DNA of 31,801 nucleotides from a virus, in IMG/VR virus record IMGVR_UViG_3300010373_000104, positions 1 through 31,801 of that record; one strand, written 5' to 3'. The translations under genes and the position numbers were made by a program. The notes beneath the pieces were generated by a model. It worked only from the letters and a program-made list of their open reading frames with translations. It made no database searches and was not told the origin of the DNA. Shown here piece by piece: positions 19,997-27,982 of the stretch. How positions within the stretch are numbered: the stretch's first letter is position 1; each line of letters begins with the position of its first letter.

Positions 19997-20314
19997 ATGA
20001 TTTATAACTTAATATCTAGATATTATAAATATTATCTAATAGCAATCTTTAGTATAGCTATTCTTAGTCTTCTGTCAAGAGTTTCTTTTGCTCATGATTG
20101 GTATACTGGCACTGGATGTTGTGGTAACTTCCATTGTCATCCTATAGATTCTTGCTCAGAGATTACTAAGGATGCTCAAGGTAATCTCCATTGGCATCAG
20201 TATATCTTTACTCCATTACAAGAGAAACCATCACAAGACAGTAATTGCCACGTGTGTACCTATGGAATCAAACCGGACGATACTTTCTGTATCTTTACTC
20301 AACAGAGTAGCTAA
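19997..20314 (+). CDS. Exported Cys-rich protein, alphaproteobacterial-type family
   Basis: 105 residues with an N-terminal signal peptide (hydrophobic about 13-27, likely cleavage after SFA at 32). The mature part begins HDWYTGTGCCG and continues with CHPIDSC, GNLHWHQY, CHVCTYG and DDTFCIF. Small secreted proteins beginning AH(S/D)WY with a CC pair, a W-H element and a final C-F motif are common in Rhizobiales genomes and their phages; their function is not known. First gene after the consensus promoter; its stop overlaps the first zinc-ribbon gene. Confidence 0.75.
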   Translation: MIYNLISRYYKYYLIAIFSIAILSLLSRVSFAHDWYTGTGCCGNFHCHPIDSCSEITKDAQGNLHWHQYIFTPLQEKPSQDSNCHVCTYGIKPDDTFCIFTQQSS

Positions 20315-20409
20315 TGTCAGAGAAACCTAAATATTATATCTGTGATAACTGTGGTAGACGATGGCCTGTACACTACTGTTCTCAATGTGGAGTATTTATA
20401 TTACGATGA
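20314..20409 (+). CDS. Zinc-ribbon microprotein 1 (31 residues)
   Basis: Starts in a TAATG overlap with the exported protein. It contains CDNCG, eight residues, then CSQCG: two CxxC knuckles as in a minimal zinc ribbon. It is the first of five consecutive genes of the same design, each coupled to the next by a stop/start overlap and each in a new frame. Function unknown. Confidence 0.75.
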   Translation: MSEKPKYYICDNCGRRWPVHYCSQCGVFILR

Positions 20410-20495
20410 CTACCTGGACTTGCCCTAACTGTGGGTTTGAGAACCAAGAGACAACTAGATGCATTAGATGCAACTGGGGTACCTGGCCGTTATGA
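20406..20495 (+). CDS. Zinc-ribbon microprotein 2 (29 residues)
   Basis: ATGA overlap with gene 1. It has WTCPNCGFEN and CIRCNWG. The CPNCGFEN start resembles the N-terminal zinc ribbon of many bacterial double-zinc-ribbon proteins, here standing alone. Confidence 0.75.
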   Translation: MTTWTCPNCGFENQETTRCIRCNWGTWPL

Positions 20496-20575
20496 GACTA
20501 TTTCATATCTGTCCTAAGTGTGGCTTTGAACATAGACTAATGACTAGTAAATGCAAAGCATGTGGATTTGAATGA
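20492..20575 (+). CDS. Zinc-ribbon microprotein 3 (27 residues)
   Basis: ATGA overlap with gene 2. It has CPKCGFEH and CKACGFE, with a basic linker between. The shortest member; it shares the CGFE words with gene 2, which points to duplication. Confidence 0.75.
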   Translation: MRLFHICPKCGFEHRLMTSKCKACGFE

Positions 20576-20664
20576 TGTGGGTATGTAAACAATGCCACCG
20601 TCTTAACACAGGTACTAACAAATACTGTGGTGGATGTGGTTGGCCTAAGGATGCTTTATCCTAA
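20572..20664 (+). CDS. Zinc-ribbon microprotein 4 (30 residues)
   Basis: Tandem ATGATG, the first overlapping the stop of gene 3. It has WVCKQCHRLN and CGGCGWP, with the same spacing class as its neighbours. The residue after the second Cys is His, a possible extra ligand. Confidence 0.75.
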   Translation: MMWVCKQCHRLNTGTNKYCGGCGWPKDALS

Positions 20665-20750
20665 TGGCTTGGATATGTCCCGTCTGTAGAGGAAAGAATT
20701 GGGAACCAGACTGGAAATGTCGTAAGTGTGGGGCTGACCGTGCCGTATAA
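20664..20750 (+). CDS. Zinc-ribbon microprotein 5 (28 residues)
   Basis: TAATG overlap with gene 4. It has WICPVCRG and CRKCGAD. The C-terminal codons overlap the GTG start of the next gene, which is of a different family, so the zinc cassette ends here. Confidence 0.75.
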   Translation: MAWICPVCRGKNWEPDWKCRKCGADRAV

Positions 20751-20880
20751 ATCAGAAGCTCAAGCAGCATATTTCAATATGCATAAGAAACAATTACAGA
20801 AGCAAGGTGTAGATGTTAACGAATGGAACCAGGCTTCTAAAGGTAAGAAACTACCGAAGAGGAAAAGCAATGTTAGCTAA
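20740..20880 (+). CDS. Small phage protein with MPYKSEAQ start (46 residues)
   Basis: GTG start inside gene 5. The N-terminus reads MPYKSEAQAAYF and the C-terminus is Lys-rich (KGKKLPKRK). Short proteins beginning MPFKSxAQ and ending in a basic tail occur widely in phages of Proteobacteria; their role is unknown. The start overlaps coding sequence by 11 bases. Confidence 0.7.
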   Translation: MPYKSEAQAAYFNMHKKQLQKQGVDVNEWNQASKGKKLPKRKSNVS

Positions 20881-20977
20881 AGCAATAGATTGGTTTCTAT
20901 GGGGATTCTTCATGGGAATAGGCTGGGTAGTAGGAACTAATGTTCTAAACTTCATTGGTTCTTTTTTACACAGATGA
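20870..20977 (+). CDS. 35-residue membrane peptide
   Basis: ATG inside the preceding gene, stop overlapping the next ATG. Most of it is one hydrophobic, Gly/Trp-rich segment (WFLWGFFMGIGWVVGTNVL) ending in a short basic tail. A single membrane pass is likely. Possible lysis accessory or virion membrane component; not identified. Confidence 0.65.
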   Translation: MLAKAIDWFLWGFFMGIGWVVGTNVLNFIGSFLHR

Positions 20978-21048
20978 CTAAGCACTTAAGTAAAATGTTT
21001 ATAGTTAAAACAAGAGAGGAATTATATGGAGCCTTTAGGCATCAATGA
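20974..21048 (+). CDS. 24-residue peptide
   Basis: ATGA overlap with the membrane peptide gene. The product is basic (starts MTKHLSKMFIVKTREEL) and its last codons contain the start of the next gene. Translation is plausible from coupling alone; it might serve mainly to deliver ribosomes to the next gene. Confidence 0.45.
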   Translation: MTKHLSKMFIVKTREELYGAFRHQ

Positions 21049-21163
21049 TGTGTCTTCCTACGACGATATGATGGATGACGATATGGATAGAGCTCAGCAA
21101 CTGACTCCTCCAATCTCTAGAAAACCCCCTACCCCAATAGCTACTAAGAAACGAAAGAAATGA
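21026..21163 (+). CDS. 45-residue acidic-then-basic protein
   Basis: A strong GAGAGGA site precedes the ATG. The N-terminal half is Asp/Met-rich (SSYDDMMDDDMDRAQQ), followed by a Pro-rich stretch and a Lys/Arg end. It overlaps the 24-residue frame, and its stop overlaps the next start. Not recognised. Confidence 0.65.
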   Translation: MEPLGINDVSSYDDMMDDDMDRAQQLTPPISRKPPTPIATKKRKK

Positions 21164-21456
21164 GCGCAGACGGCAGAATACAATATGAAGGTGGATCAGA
21201 ACTAACTAAGTATGCTCTACCTATTAAAACTCCCAATAGGAACTTCCCTCAAGTAGAGAAGAACCAATGGTATAGCCTAGGTGATCTCCAATCAGGAGAT
21301 TATGCAGGTAATACCGAAACAGACTCCGCAACGGAGCAATCTTCCGATCACCGTAACAAAGGTGAACAGGGTGGAGGTGGGTACACATCAATTAATTATA
21401 AGGCTAAAGGTAAGTCTATGATTAAGAATAAATCTTCAGCAAAGAAAGGTAAATAA
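21160..21456 (+). CDS. Hypothetical hydrophilic protein, 98 residues
   Basis: ATGA overlap with the previous gene. The product is low in hydrophobic residues: a start with GGSELTKYALPIKTPNRNFP, a Gly/Ser/Asn-rich middle, and a Lys-rich end. It is probably unstructured in part. Its position between microgenes and tail genes suggests a minor virion or assembly protein; not identified. Confidence 0.7.
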   Translation: MSADGRIQYEGGSELTKYALPIKTPNRNFPQVEKNQWYSLGDLQSGDYAGNTETDSATEQSSDHRNKGEQGGGGYTSINYKAKGKSMIKNKSSAKKGK

Positions 21457-21458
21457 CA

Positions 21459-21569
21459 ATGGCAAAAAGTCTAGGTAGTAAAGGTACCGCTAAAGGAACA
21501 TTCGCTCTAACTCAGAGTAGTTCTCCAGGCGGTTACAATCCTTCTGGTTATTGCAGCATCCATGGCTAA
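21459..21569 (+). CDS. 36-residue Ser/Gly-rich protein
   Basis: Follows the previous stop by two bases with AAGAAAGG upstream. The product is Ser/Gly/Thr-rich (GSKGTAKGTFALTQSSSPGG). Its end overlaps the start of the Lys-rich gene. Function unknown. Confidence 0.55.
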   Translation: MAKSLGSKGTAKGTFALTQSSSPGGYNPSGYCSIHG

Positions 21570-21720
21570 AGGTGGCCATCCTGGATTCAAAGCTGTCCAG
21601 AATAAAATAGCTAAGAAGTTCGGTAAGAAGAAAGCAGGAGCAATCCTTGCTGCGTCTACTAGGAAAGCATCTAAGTCAGCTAAGGCTAAGAATCCTAATT
21701 TAAAGAAGGTTAAAGGGTAG
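21562..21720 (+). CDS. Lys/Ala-rich small phage protein (52 residues)
   Basis: ATG within the last codons of the preceding gene. The sequence FKAVQNKIAKKFGKKKAGAI followed by LAASTRKASKSAKAKNP matches a pattern seen in many phages (KAVqakIakk ... AgAILAssTRkas). The strong positive charge suggests DNA or virion interaction; the role is not established. Confidence 0.7.
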   Translation: MAKGGHPGFKAVQNKIAKKFGKKKAGAILAASTRKASKSAKAKNPNLKKVKG

Positions 21721-21986
21721 TGAACCCTTTACTGTCTCAAATAGACCAAGTTCAGATAGCTCTTCTTGGTCTTTCTTTTACAGTAGCAATAACTATGCTA
21801 GGAATCATAGTTAAGGGTACTTGGTGGCTTAAGTCTCAATTCGAAAGCCTAAAGTTTTATCTAGAGAATCTCTTAGATCAGCATGAACAGAAAGATCAAC
21901 AGAGACACGAAGATAACTTACAGAAGATGACCATAATGGAAACTAAGCTTGGTATTATAATCAAAGAGAATGGTAAGTCACATTGA
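21720..21986 (+). CDS. Holin-like protein with coiled coil (88 residues)
   Basis: GTG start overlapping the TAG stop of the previous gene. One membrane segment (about residues 14-34, ALLGLSFTVAITMLGIIVKG) is followed by a charged helical region (about 40-80, with DQHEQKDQQRHEDNLQKM) predicted to form a coiled coil. This layout is seen in some single-pass phage holins and in tail-anchored accessory proteins. No endolysin is visible in the window, so the call is tentative. Confidence 0.55.
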   Translation: MNPLLSQIDQVQIALLGLSFTVAITMLGIIVKGTWWLKSQFESLKFYLENLLDQHEQKDQQRHEDNLQKMTIMETKLGIIIKENGKSH

Positions 21987-22309
21987 GTGGTCTATTCGCT
22001 GCTGACGGTTCTTGGAATGTAACTGTAGTCTCTGGTTCTAGTTATACTGGACTAATGGCTGCAGATGGTTCTGTTAATGTAGTATCTTCTCCTGGTAGTT
22101 CTTACGTAGGAGCTTACCATCCTTGTGGTGCTCTATACGTAACTAAGATTACTGCATCTCCGACTTCGTCTTCAATTAGAGCTATAGATGGTTCTCTAAA
22201 CGTATCTGTATCTCCATACGTAACACCTAATTCTCAACGAATTACTGTAGTAGGTGGATCCTTCGGTCCCTCTACTCCAGGTGCTCTAATACCTATAATC
22301 ATATTTTAA
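21983..22309 (+). CDS. Repeat-containing fibre or adhesin protein (108 residues)
   Basis: TTG start overlapping the previous stop (TTGA). The protein is built of short beta repeats: GLFAADGSWNVTVV, GLMAADGSVNVV, a diverged copy (GAYHPCGALYVT) and IRAIDGSLNVSV. The G-x-x-A-x-DGS-x-NV repeat is known from phage and prophage fibre-region proteins of Rhizobiales. It most likely forms part of the tail fibre or its attachment. Confidence 0.65.
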   Translation: MSGLFAADGSWNVTVVSGSSYTGLMAADGSVNVVSSPGSSYVGAYHPCGALYVTKITASPTSSSIRAIDGSLNVSVSPYVTPNSQRITVVGGSFGPSTPGALIPIIIF

Positions 22310-22321
22310 GGTTCATAATAT

Positions 22322-23089
22322 ATGCCTAATTTAACAACGGTAACTCTAACATCTGGTCTAGGCACTGGAGGTACTGGAACAGTTTCAACCCTAGACAACA
22401 TAATCGGTACTGCCGGAACAGGCAGTACTAATGTTTTAACCGTACAAGGTTCTGCCACAGGTACTGCTATACCAGCTACAAGCAAGGTTACAGACGGCAC
22501 TAATACAGCTGCAGTTAAAGCTGCATCTACAGCACCAGTTGTAGGAGACCCTGCACTAGTAGTTTCTATTTCCCCTAACAGTGTTAATGCTAATGGTCTT
22601 ACTGCAGCGTCTGGTTCAGCACCTGTTGTTCAAGCACCTACTACGACAGAAGTATCAGTTACTCCTACAGTTACTGCAGGTGCTTATACTGCTGGTAACG
22701 TTATTGGAGGTATCTTAACTTTTGCGTCTCTCTTAGACAGCGTTAGGTTTGCAGGTATCTTGGAAAGCATTACCGTTAAGTTTAAGGGCACTACTGTAAC
22801 AGGCAACATTACTGTTAACTTGTTTAAAGCAAGTCCTAGTAACGGTACTTATGCAGATCATGCGGCTGCTACTTGGAATGCACTTGATGCAGCTAATCTT
22901 TTAGGTAGCTATGTTCTTACTACTCCAGTAAGCAACTTAGGTACTATGACCGTCTATAATTCAGATGGTATTGGTAAAGCTATTCAAGGGACTACAGCTT
23001 CTCTATTCGCAGTCGTTACGGTAGCAGGTACGCCTACTCCAGCGTCTACTACGGATATGACTGTTTCTCTAGGAGTTCTCCCAGGCTAA
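22322..23089 (+). CDS. Thr/Gly-rich structural protein (255 residues)
   Basis: A Thr/Gly/Ala/Val-rich beta protein typical of virion surface proteins. The N-terminal 130 residues are low-complexity; after about 120 a jelly-roll-like domain seems to begin (ITVKFKGTTVTGNITVNLFK). The stop overlaps the next ATG (TAATG). Likely a fibre or decoration protein acting with the lectin-like and propeller proteins downstream. Confidence 0.65.
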   Translation: MPNLTTVTLTSGLGTGGTGTVSTLDNIIGTAGTGSTNVLTVQGSATGTAIPATSKVTDGTNTAAVKAASTAPVVGDPALVVSISPNSVNANGLTAASGSAPVVQAPTTTEVSVTPTVTAGAYTAGNVIGGILTFASLLDSVRFAGILESITVKFKGTTVTGNITVNLFKASPSNGTYADHAAATWNALDAANLLGSYVLTTPVSNLGTMTVYNSDGIGKAIQGTTASLFAVVTVAGTPTPASTTDMTVSLGVLPG

Positions 23090-23859
23090 TGGCTTTAATA
23101 ACAACTCATAGAGCTTTAATAAAACCTAAAGCCGTTGCTTCAGCAGCACCTGTATTTCCTACACTTCCTGGATTGGTTGGTAGATACAACGCACAACCAG
23201 GAAACTTCACCCAGAGCCTAGGAAATATTACAGGCGTTACTGATTTAAGCGGTGTTGGTAATAATCTTACAGTGAATGGTACTGTTCCTTACAATGCTAC
23301 CTCAGCAATCAACAACCATCCTGCATTTGACTTCGGTGCCGGAAGTACTACTGGGGCTCTTATTAACTCTGCGTTCAGTTTGAACGGACATACCGGAGCA
23401 ATACCCTTCTACATCTGGTTTGTAGTTCGTCCTAGTGCATCTATTGGAGTTTTTTCAACATTAGGAGGATATGGTTCAACATCTGGTAATTGGGGAGCAG
23501 GTACGGTAGTCTATGCAGCAACCAGTAATCCGGCAACTACATTTAGTTTTACTGGCGCAACAGTTTCCGGTGAAACATTAGGTGCTAATTATCGTTGGGG
23601 AACAGCTGTCAATGGTGCTTTAGGAACTAGCGATGCTGAAGGATTTCTTAATGGCAGTAATGTTGTAACATCAAACTTCTTTAGTGAAAGCTTCACTACC
23701 GGACAAACCTTCGGTTTTGGTGGAGGGTGGACTAGCGGTGGTTGGGCAAATTTCTGGCTAGGTCCTGTTTGTGAAGTAGTAGTGTGTTGTGGAACCACAT
23801 TCAGCTCTACTAACATTTCTCAACTAGATACTTATTTCACAGGAACATACGGTACTTGA
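23089..23859 (+). CDS. Lectin-like (LamG/ConA-type) fibre protein (256 residues)
   Basis: After a 25-residue N-terminal tail (possible attachment peptide), the segments LVGRYNA, VTDLSGVGNNLTVNG, HPAFDF, FYIWFVVRP and the final AEGFLNGSNV ... WANFWLGPVCEVVVC fit the concanavalin A/laminin-G jelly roll used in phage fibres to bind sugars. The family call rests on this order of strands, not on a catalytic motif. Sits between two other fibre genes with overlapping stops and starts. Confidence 0.6.
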   Translation: MALITTHRALIKPKAVASAAPVFPTLPGLVGRYNAQPGNFTQSLGNITGVTDLSGVGNNLTVNGTVPYNATSAINNHPAFDFGAGSTTGALINSAFSLNGHTGAIPFYIWFVVRPSASIGVFSTLGGYGSTSGNWGAGTVVYAATSNPATTFSFTGATVSGETLGANYRWGTAVNGALGTSDAEGFLNGSNVVTSNFFSESFTTGQTFGFGGGWTSGGWANFWLGPVCEVVVCCGTTFSSTNISQLDTYFTGTYGT

Positions 23860-26414
23860 CTACAGGATTACTTAATTTCGCAACCCAACCTACTGCGGGT
23901 TTCAGTCAAGTTTATCTTGGTGCTGGTGGCATGCTCACTGGCGTTAGTATTGGTTCTGACGGAACTACTGCAGTACGAACGGATACGTATGGTGCATGGA
24001 TATCTCCGTCCAGATTGAGTGGATGGTATCAAGCGGTCTCTGCAACTTCTATGCCAAGTACAGCAGATAGCGGAGATGCAATGGAGATTGTTATTGCTCC
24101 AAGTAACCCCGCAATCATGTATATGCTTCTAACAGATGGTAATGTTTATTATTCACTTAATCGCGGTATAACTTGGACTAAGACAGCTTTTACAGGAATA
24201 GGTACTATTAATGGATGGGGTGATAAAACCTATCCAAAACAATTTACTTCTTTCATGGCTGTTGATCCGAAGAATGCAAACATTGTAATTCTAGGCACTC
24301 CTTCTAACGGTGTATATTACACTACTGGAGGAACTACTAACGGAGCTTGGACCTCTGTATCAGGAATAGGTACCGCTACTTTAACAGGAGTGCGTGGGAC
24401 TAGCTCTACGTCTTTCTCTTCACCTTTCGGAACTGGTTCTAAGACGTTTACTACAGCAACTTCAATAGGACTTGGAGTTGGTGCAGCCATTCAAATTTAC
24501 TCTACTAGCAATCCTACTAATACAATGACTGCTACAGTTACATCTGATACCGGAACTACATTAGTTGTTAATGTCTCTGCATCCAGTGGTAGCGGAACTA
24601 ATGTTACAGATTGGTCAATAGCTGATGGTGAATTTGCTTCCAATCTAGTCTGTTTTGATCCTTCCTCTTCTTTTAGCGGTAGTGCGACTCAAGGTGTTTA
24701 TATAGCAGTTAATGGCTGGGGTGTATATCACTCTACTACAGGTGTAAGTGGCACATTCAGCCTAGTCACAGGTACAGGAATGCCTCTTACTCAAACTAAG
24801 ATGATCTGTGATCAATTTGGAAATGTTTGGGTGATTGATGGCAATCAAGATAACTCGGGTTTTCTTAACGTCTACCCGCATTCTGGGAGTACAATATTCA
24901 CAGTAGGTCAGTGGACTCAACCCACTACTGGCGGAACAAACAATGCCTGTAGTGTGGCTGTTGATCCTTCTCAAGTTACTGAATCTGGTAGTCGCATCTA
25001 CATAGGTACAAACAATAATGCTTTACTATGTAGTTCGCATAATGGAGGAGGTATTTGGGTAGTAAATGCTACACCTACATTAACTGGACCAGCTAATGGA
25101 ATACCGTGGCAATGGAATTATGGCAATACAGCTTTCCCAGCAGGTAATAATAACTATGCCGGAAGTATGATTAACTTAGTCTTTGACCCAAGCCTGACAA
25201 ACACATTGCTTGCTGCATCTGGAATAGGTCTATGGATAACTAATCCAACTAATGATGGAACTACTGCTTGGCAATGGACCGAGCAAAGTGGACATGGAAC
25301 AGGCTCTACCGGAATTGAAGAATTAGTCTTAAATGAAATAGTAAGTCCTTGGACTGCAGGAAGCACACCTCTCGCAATCTGTTGGGATAGACCTGTATTT
25401 CAAATTCCTTCTGGATCTAGCTATCCTACAAAATATGGACCGGGAATTCCTAATCCATTCTCCATACCTCCCAGAGGATGGTCTGCTGATTGGGCTTCAT
25501 CTAATCCAAGTATAATAACCGTTATGACTGATGGCATAAGCGCAGCTTCCCCATACGGCGATACTTCAGCTGTTTCCACTGATGGAGGCAATACTTGGAC
25601 TGTTTGGCCTAATCTACAATCAAGTGGATACGGTGGTAGCATAGCTGCATACGATGCAAATAACTGGGTGATCTTTACGAGTAATTCAGGACACCCTCAG
25701 TACACAACCAACGGAGCTTCTACTGCTTGGAATGATCTAGGTACATACTTCAATACTAATTTTGGCATACCCACTAGTGGTCAGAATGGTTGGAGTAATG
25801 TCTATTTTAATAACAACCAGATTGTAGCTTGTGATCGTGTACACCCAAATACGTTCTACGCATGGAATTTTGGTAATGCGAGTAGTTTAGGTACCTATGG
25901 CGGAATATATGTTTCCACTAGTAGTGGCTCAACTTGGACCCGCTATACACCTACTTTCTCATTTAGCAATGCAGCCATTGGCGTTATTGTAAAATCAGTG
26001 CCAAATAAAGATGGGCATGTATTCATAAGCTTTGGCAGTCAGTACAATGTTGGAGATCCTCTATATTTCTGTACTAATGCTTATAGTGCTACTGCACCTT
26101 TAGGGCAGAACTGGACAGCAGTAACAAATGTTACGGATGTAGCTGGCTATGGTTTTGGAGCAGTATCTCCAAGTAGCAGCACAGGTTACCCAACAATTTA
26201 TCTATACGGTAAAGTCAGCGGTACCCAAAGTCTGTGGAGAGGAGATAATTTTAATTCTTCAACCGGCGCTGCAACATGGACTAATCTTTCACCTGTGAAT
26301 GGTTTTGTTAATAATAGTCTAGACGTAATTAAATGCGTCGAAGGTGATGCCAATACTTATGGTACAGTTTATGTAGGGTTTGGTGGCACAGGAATAATCA
26401 AGTATCACCTGTAA
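23856..26414 (+). CDS. Beta-propeller (BNR/GH74-like) tail fibre protein (852 residues)
   Basis: TTG start overlapping the previous stop. Asp-box-type repeats mark propeller blades: YYSLNRGITWTKT, AVSTDGGNTWTVW, YVSTSSGSTWTRY, and VAVDPS/FDPS strands between them. The start (TGVSIGSDGTTAVRTDTYGA) and WYQAVSATSMPS resemble sialidase-like or xyloglucanase-like propellers found on phage fibres. Such proteins bind or cut host polysaccharide; the catalytic residues of GH74 cannot be confirmed by eye. Largest gene of the window; ends at the first base of terminase. Confidence 0.7.
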   Translation: MTTGLLNFATQPTAGFSQVYLGAGGMLTGVSIGSDGTTAVRTDTYGAWISPSRLSGWYQAVSATSMPSTADSGDAMEIVIAPSNPAIMYMLLTDGNVYYSLNRGITWTKTAFTGIGTINGWGDKTYPKQFTSFMAVDPKNANIVILGTPSNGVYYTTGGTTNGAWTSVSGIGTATLTGVRGTSSTSFSSPFGTGSKTFTTATSIGLGVGAAIQIYSTSNPTNTMTATVTSDTGTTLVVNVSASSGSGTNVTDWSIADGEFASNLVCFDPSSSFSGSATQGVYIAVNGWGVYHSTTGVSGTFSLVTGTGMPLTQTKMICDQFGNVWVIDGNQDNSGFLNVYPHSGSTIFTVGQWTQPTTGGTNNACSVAVDPSQVTESGSRIYIGTNNNALLCSSHNGGGIWVVNATPTLTGPANGIPWQWNYGNTAFPAGNNNYAGSMINLVFDPSLTNTLLAASGIGLWITNPTNDGTTAWQWTEQSGHGTGSTGIEELVLNEIVSPWTAGSTPLAICWDRPVFQIPSGSSYPTKYGPGIPNPFSIPPRGWSADWASSNPSIITVMTDGISAASPYGDTSAVSTDGGNTWTVWPNLQSSGYGGSIAAYDANNWVIFTSNSGHPQYTTNGASTAWNDLGTYFNTNFGIPTSGQNGWSNVYFNNNQIVACDRVHPNTFYAWNFGNASSLGTYGGIYVSTSSGSTWTRYTPTFSFSNAAIGVIVKSVPNKDGHVFISFGSQYNVGDPLYFCTNAYSATAPLGQNWTAVTNVTDVAGYGFGAVSPSSSTGYPTIYLYGKVSGTQSLWRGDNFNSSTGAATWTNLSPVNGFVNNSLDVIKCVEGDANTYGTVYVGFGGTGIIKYHL

Positions 26415-27982
26415 TGAAGAAACTATCTTCTGAAAGAGAAGAGCGAAGAATACTAGCAGAGTCCAGTTTAGAAGAGTTTATTAAGTTAATACATCCTTCT
26501 AGATTGCTCGGTAACATCCACAGAGAAGTAATTAACTGGTGGTGTAGAGATGATGCTAAGGTTAATCAGATTCTGCTTCTACCTAGAGAACATGCTAAGA
26601 GTACTTTAATAGCTTATAGGATAGCTTGGGAACTAACCAAAGATCCTACTCTAAGAATACTTCTAATATCTTCTACGTCTAACTTAGCAACTAAACAACT
26701 TAAGTTCATAAAGGATATACTTACCTCGTCTACTTATAGAACCTATTGGCCAGAGATGATTAATAGGGAAGAGGTTAAACGGGAGAAATGGACAGAGAAA
26801 GAAATCTCTGTAGATCACCCGAAAAGAAAAGCAGATGCAATACGTGATCCTTCCATTTTTACTGCCGGTCTTACTAGCAACATTGTTGGGCTGCATTGTG
26901 ATATTGCTGTTCTCGATGACGTTGTAACTTCAGATAATGCATATACGGAAGAAGGTAGAGACAAAGTTAAAGAACAATATGGCTACCTGTCTTCCGTAGA
27001 AACAGTTAATGCAAGAGAATGGGTGGTAGGAACTAGATACCATCCTAAAGATTTATATTCAGATTTACTAGCAATGGAGATTGAACAATTCGATGATGTG
27101 GGAAACACAGTTAATGCAGAATCACTCTTTGAGATTTTTGGAGGCGATGACGACGCTAAACGACAAGTTGAATCAGTTGGCGACGGAAGTGGAGAATATC
27201 TCTGGCCGCGTCAGCAAGCTGCAAATGGAAAATGGTACGGATTCAATTGGGAAGTCCTCAGTCAAAAGAGATCTAAATACACCAATAAGACTCACTACAG
27301 AGCCCAATACTATAACGATCCTCACGATATCGAATCCTCCAGAATCAAACGAGACTACTTCCAATACTACGAACCAACCTACATCCACAGAAAAGACAGA
27401 AACTGGTTCTACAAAAACAATAGAATCAACGTCTTCGCCGCAGTTGACTTCGCCTACTCGCTCGGTAAGAAAGCGGACTTCACGTCGATCGTCGTCGTCG
27501 GAGTAGACGGAGAGAATAACTACTATGTCTTAGATATAGATAGATTTAAGACAGATCAGAATATTGAATACTTCAATAGAATACAAAAGCTCTATGAGAA
27601 GTGGAACTTCAGGAAGATAAGAGCTGAAGTATCTGTAGCTCAGATTACTATCGTTAATGATCTTAAGGATAGAGTACGTAGACTAGGTCTAGCAATGTCT
27701 ATAGATGAATATAGACCTACTAGGTTCATGGGAGCTAAAGAAGAACGTATTCAAGCTATCTTACAACATAGATATGAGAACAAACAAATATGGCATTACT
27801 CTACAGGAAATTGTCAATTACTAGAGGAAGAACTGTTGTTAACTAATCCAGCACATGACGACATCAAAGATGCTCTGTCTGCTGCAATAGATTTAGCAGT
27901 AGCTCCATCTTGGTATGGATTTGCTAGTTCTGTAATTAAACCAGCATTTGAATTTAATAAACGCTTTGGTGGAGTAGCATGA
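26414..27982 (+). CDS. terL: Large terminase subunit
   Basis: A 522-residue packaging motor. ATPase: LLLPREHAKSTL (Walker A, Lys62), ISSTSNLATKQ (adenine-side), CDIAVLDDVV (Walker B, Asp168/Asp169). Nuclease: FAAVDFAYSLGKKADFTS (Asp345, Asp355) and AHDDIKDALS near the C-terminus supply the metal-binding acids of the RNase H-like fold. It translocates DNA through the portal encoded next and cuts it. No small terminase is evident nearby. Codons for about residues 275-370 are strongly C-ending, unlike the rest of the gene (see findings). Its stop overlaps the portal start. Confidence 0.95.
   Translation: MKKLSSEREERRILAESSLEEFIKLIHPSRLLGNIHREVINWWCRDDAKVNQILLLPREHAKSTLIAYRIAWELTKDPTLRILLISSTSNLATKQLKFIKDILTSSTYRTYWPEMINREEVKREKWTEKEISVDHPKRKADAIRDPSIFTAGLTSNIVGLHCDIAVLDDVVTSDNAYTEEGRDKVKEQYGYLSSVETVNAREWVVGTRYHPKDLYSDLLAMEIEQFDDVGNTVNAESLFEIFGGDDDAKRQVESVGDGSGEYLWPRQQAANGKWYGFNWEVLSQKRSKYTNKTHYRAQYYNDPHDIESSRIKRDYFQYYEPTYIHRKDRNWFYKNNRINVFAAVDFAYSLGKKADFTSIVVVGVDGENNYYVLDIDRFKTDQNIEYFNRIQKLYEKWNFRKIRAEVSVAQITIVNDLKDRVRRLGLAMSIDEYRPTRFMGAKEERIQAILQHRYENKQIWHYSTGNCQLLEEELLLTNPAHDDIKDALSAAIDLAVAPSWYGFASSVIKPAFEFNKRFGGVA

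Noticed and set aside
27081-27506. A 141-codon Ser/Thr-rich frame over terminase as a real gene
   Set aside because: It starts at a TTG without a usable ribosome site, and the product reflects C-ending codons of terminase. The codon patch itself is kept as a finding.
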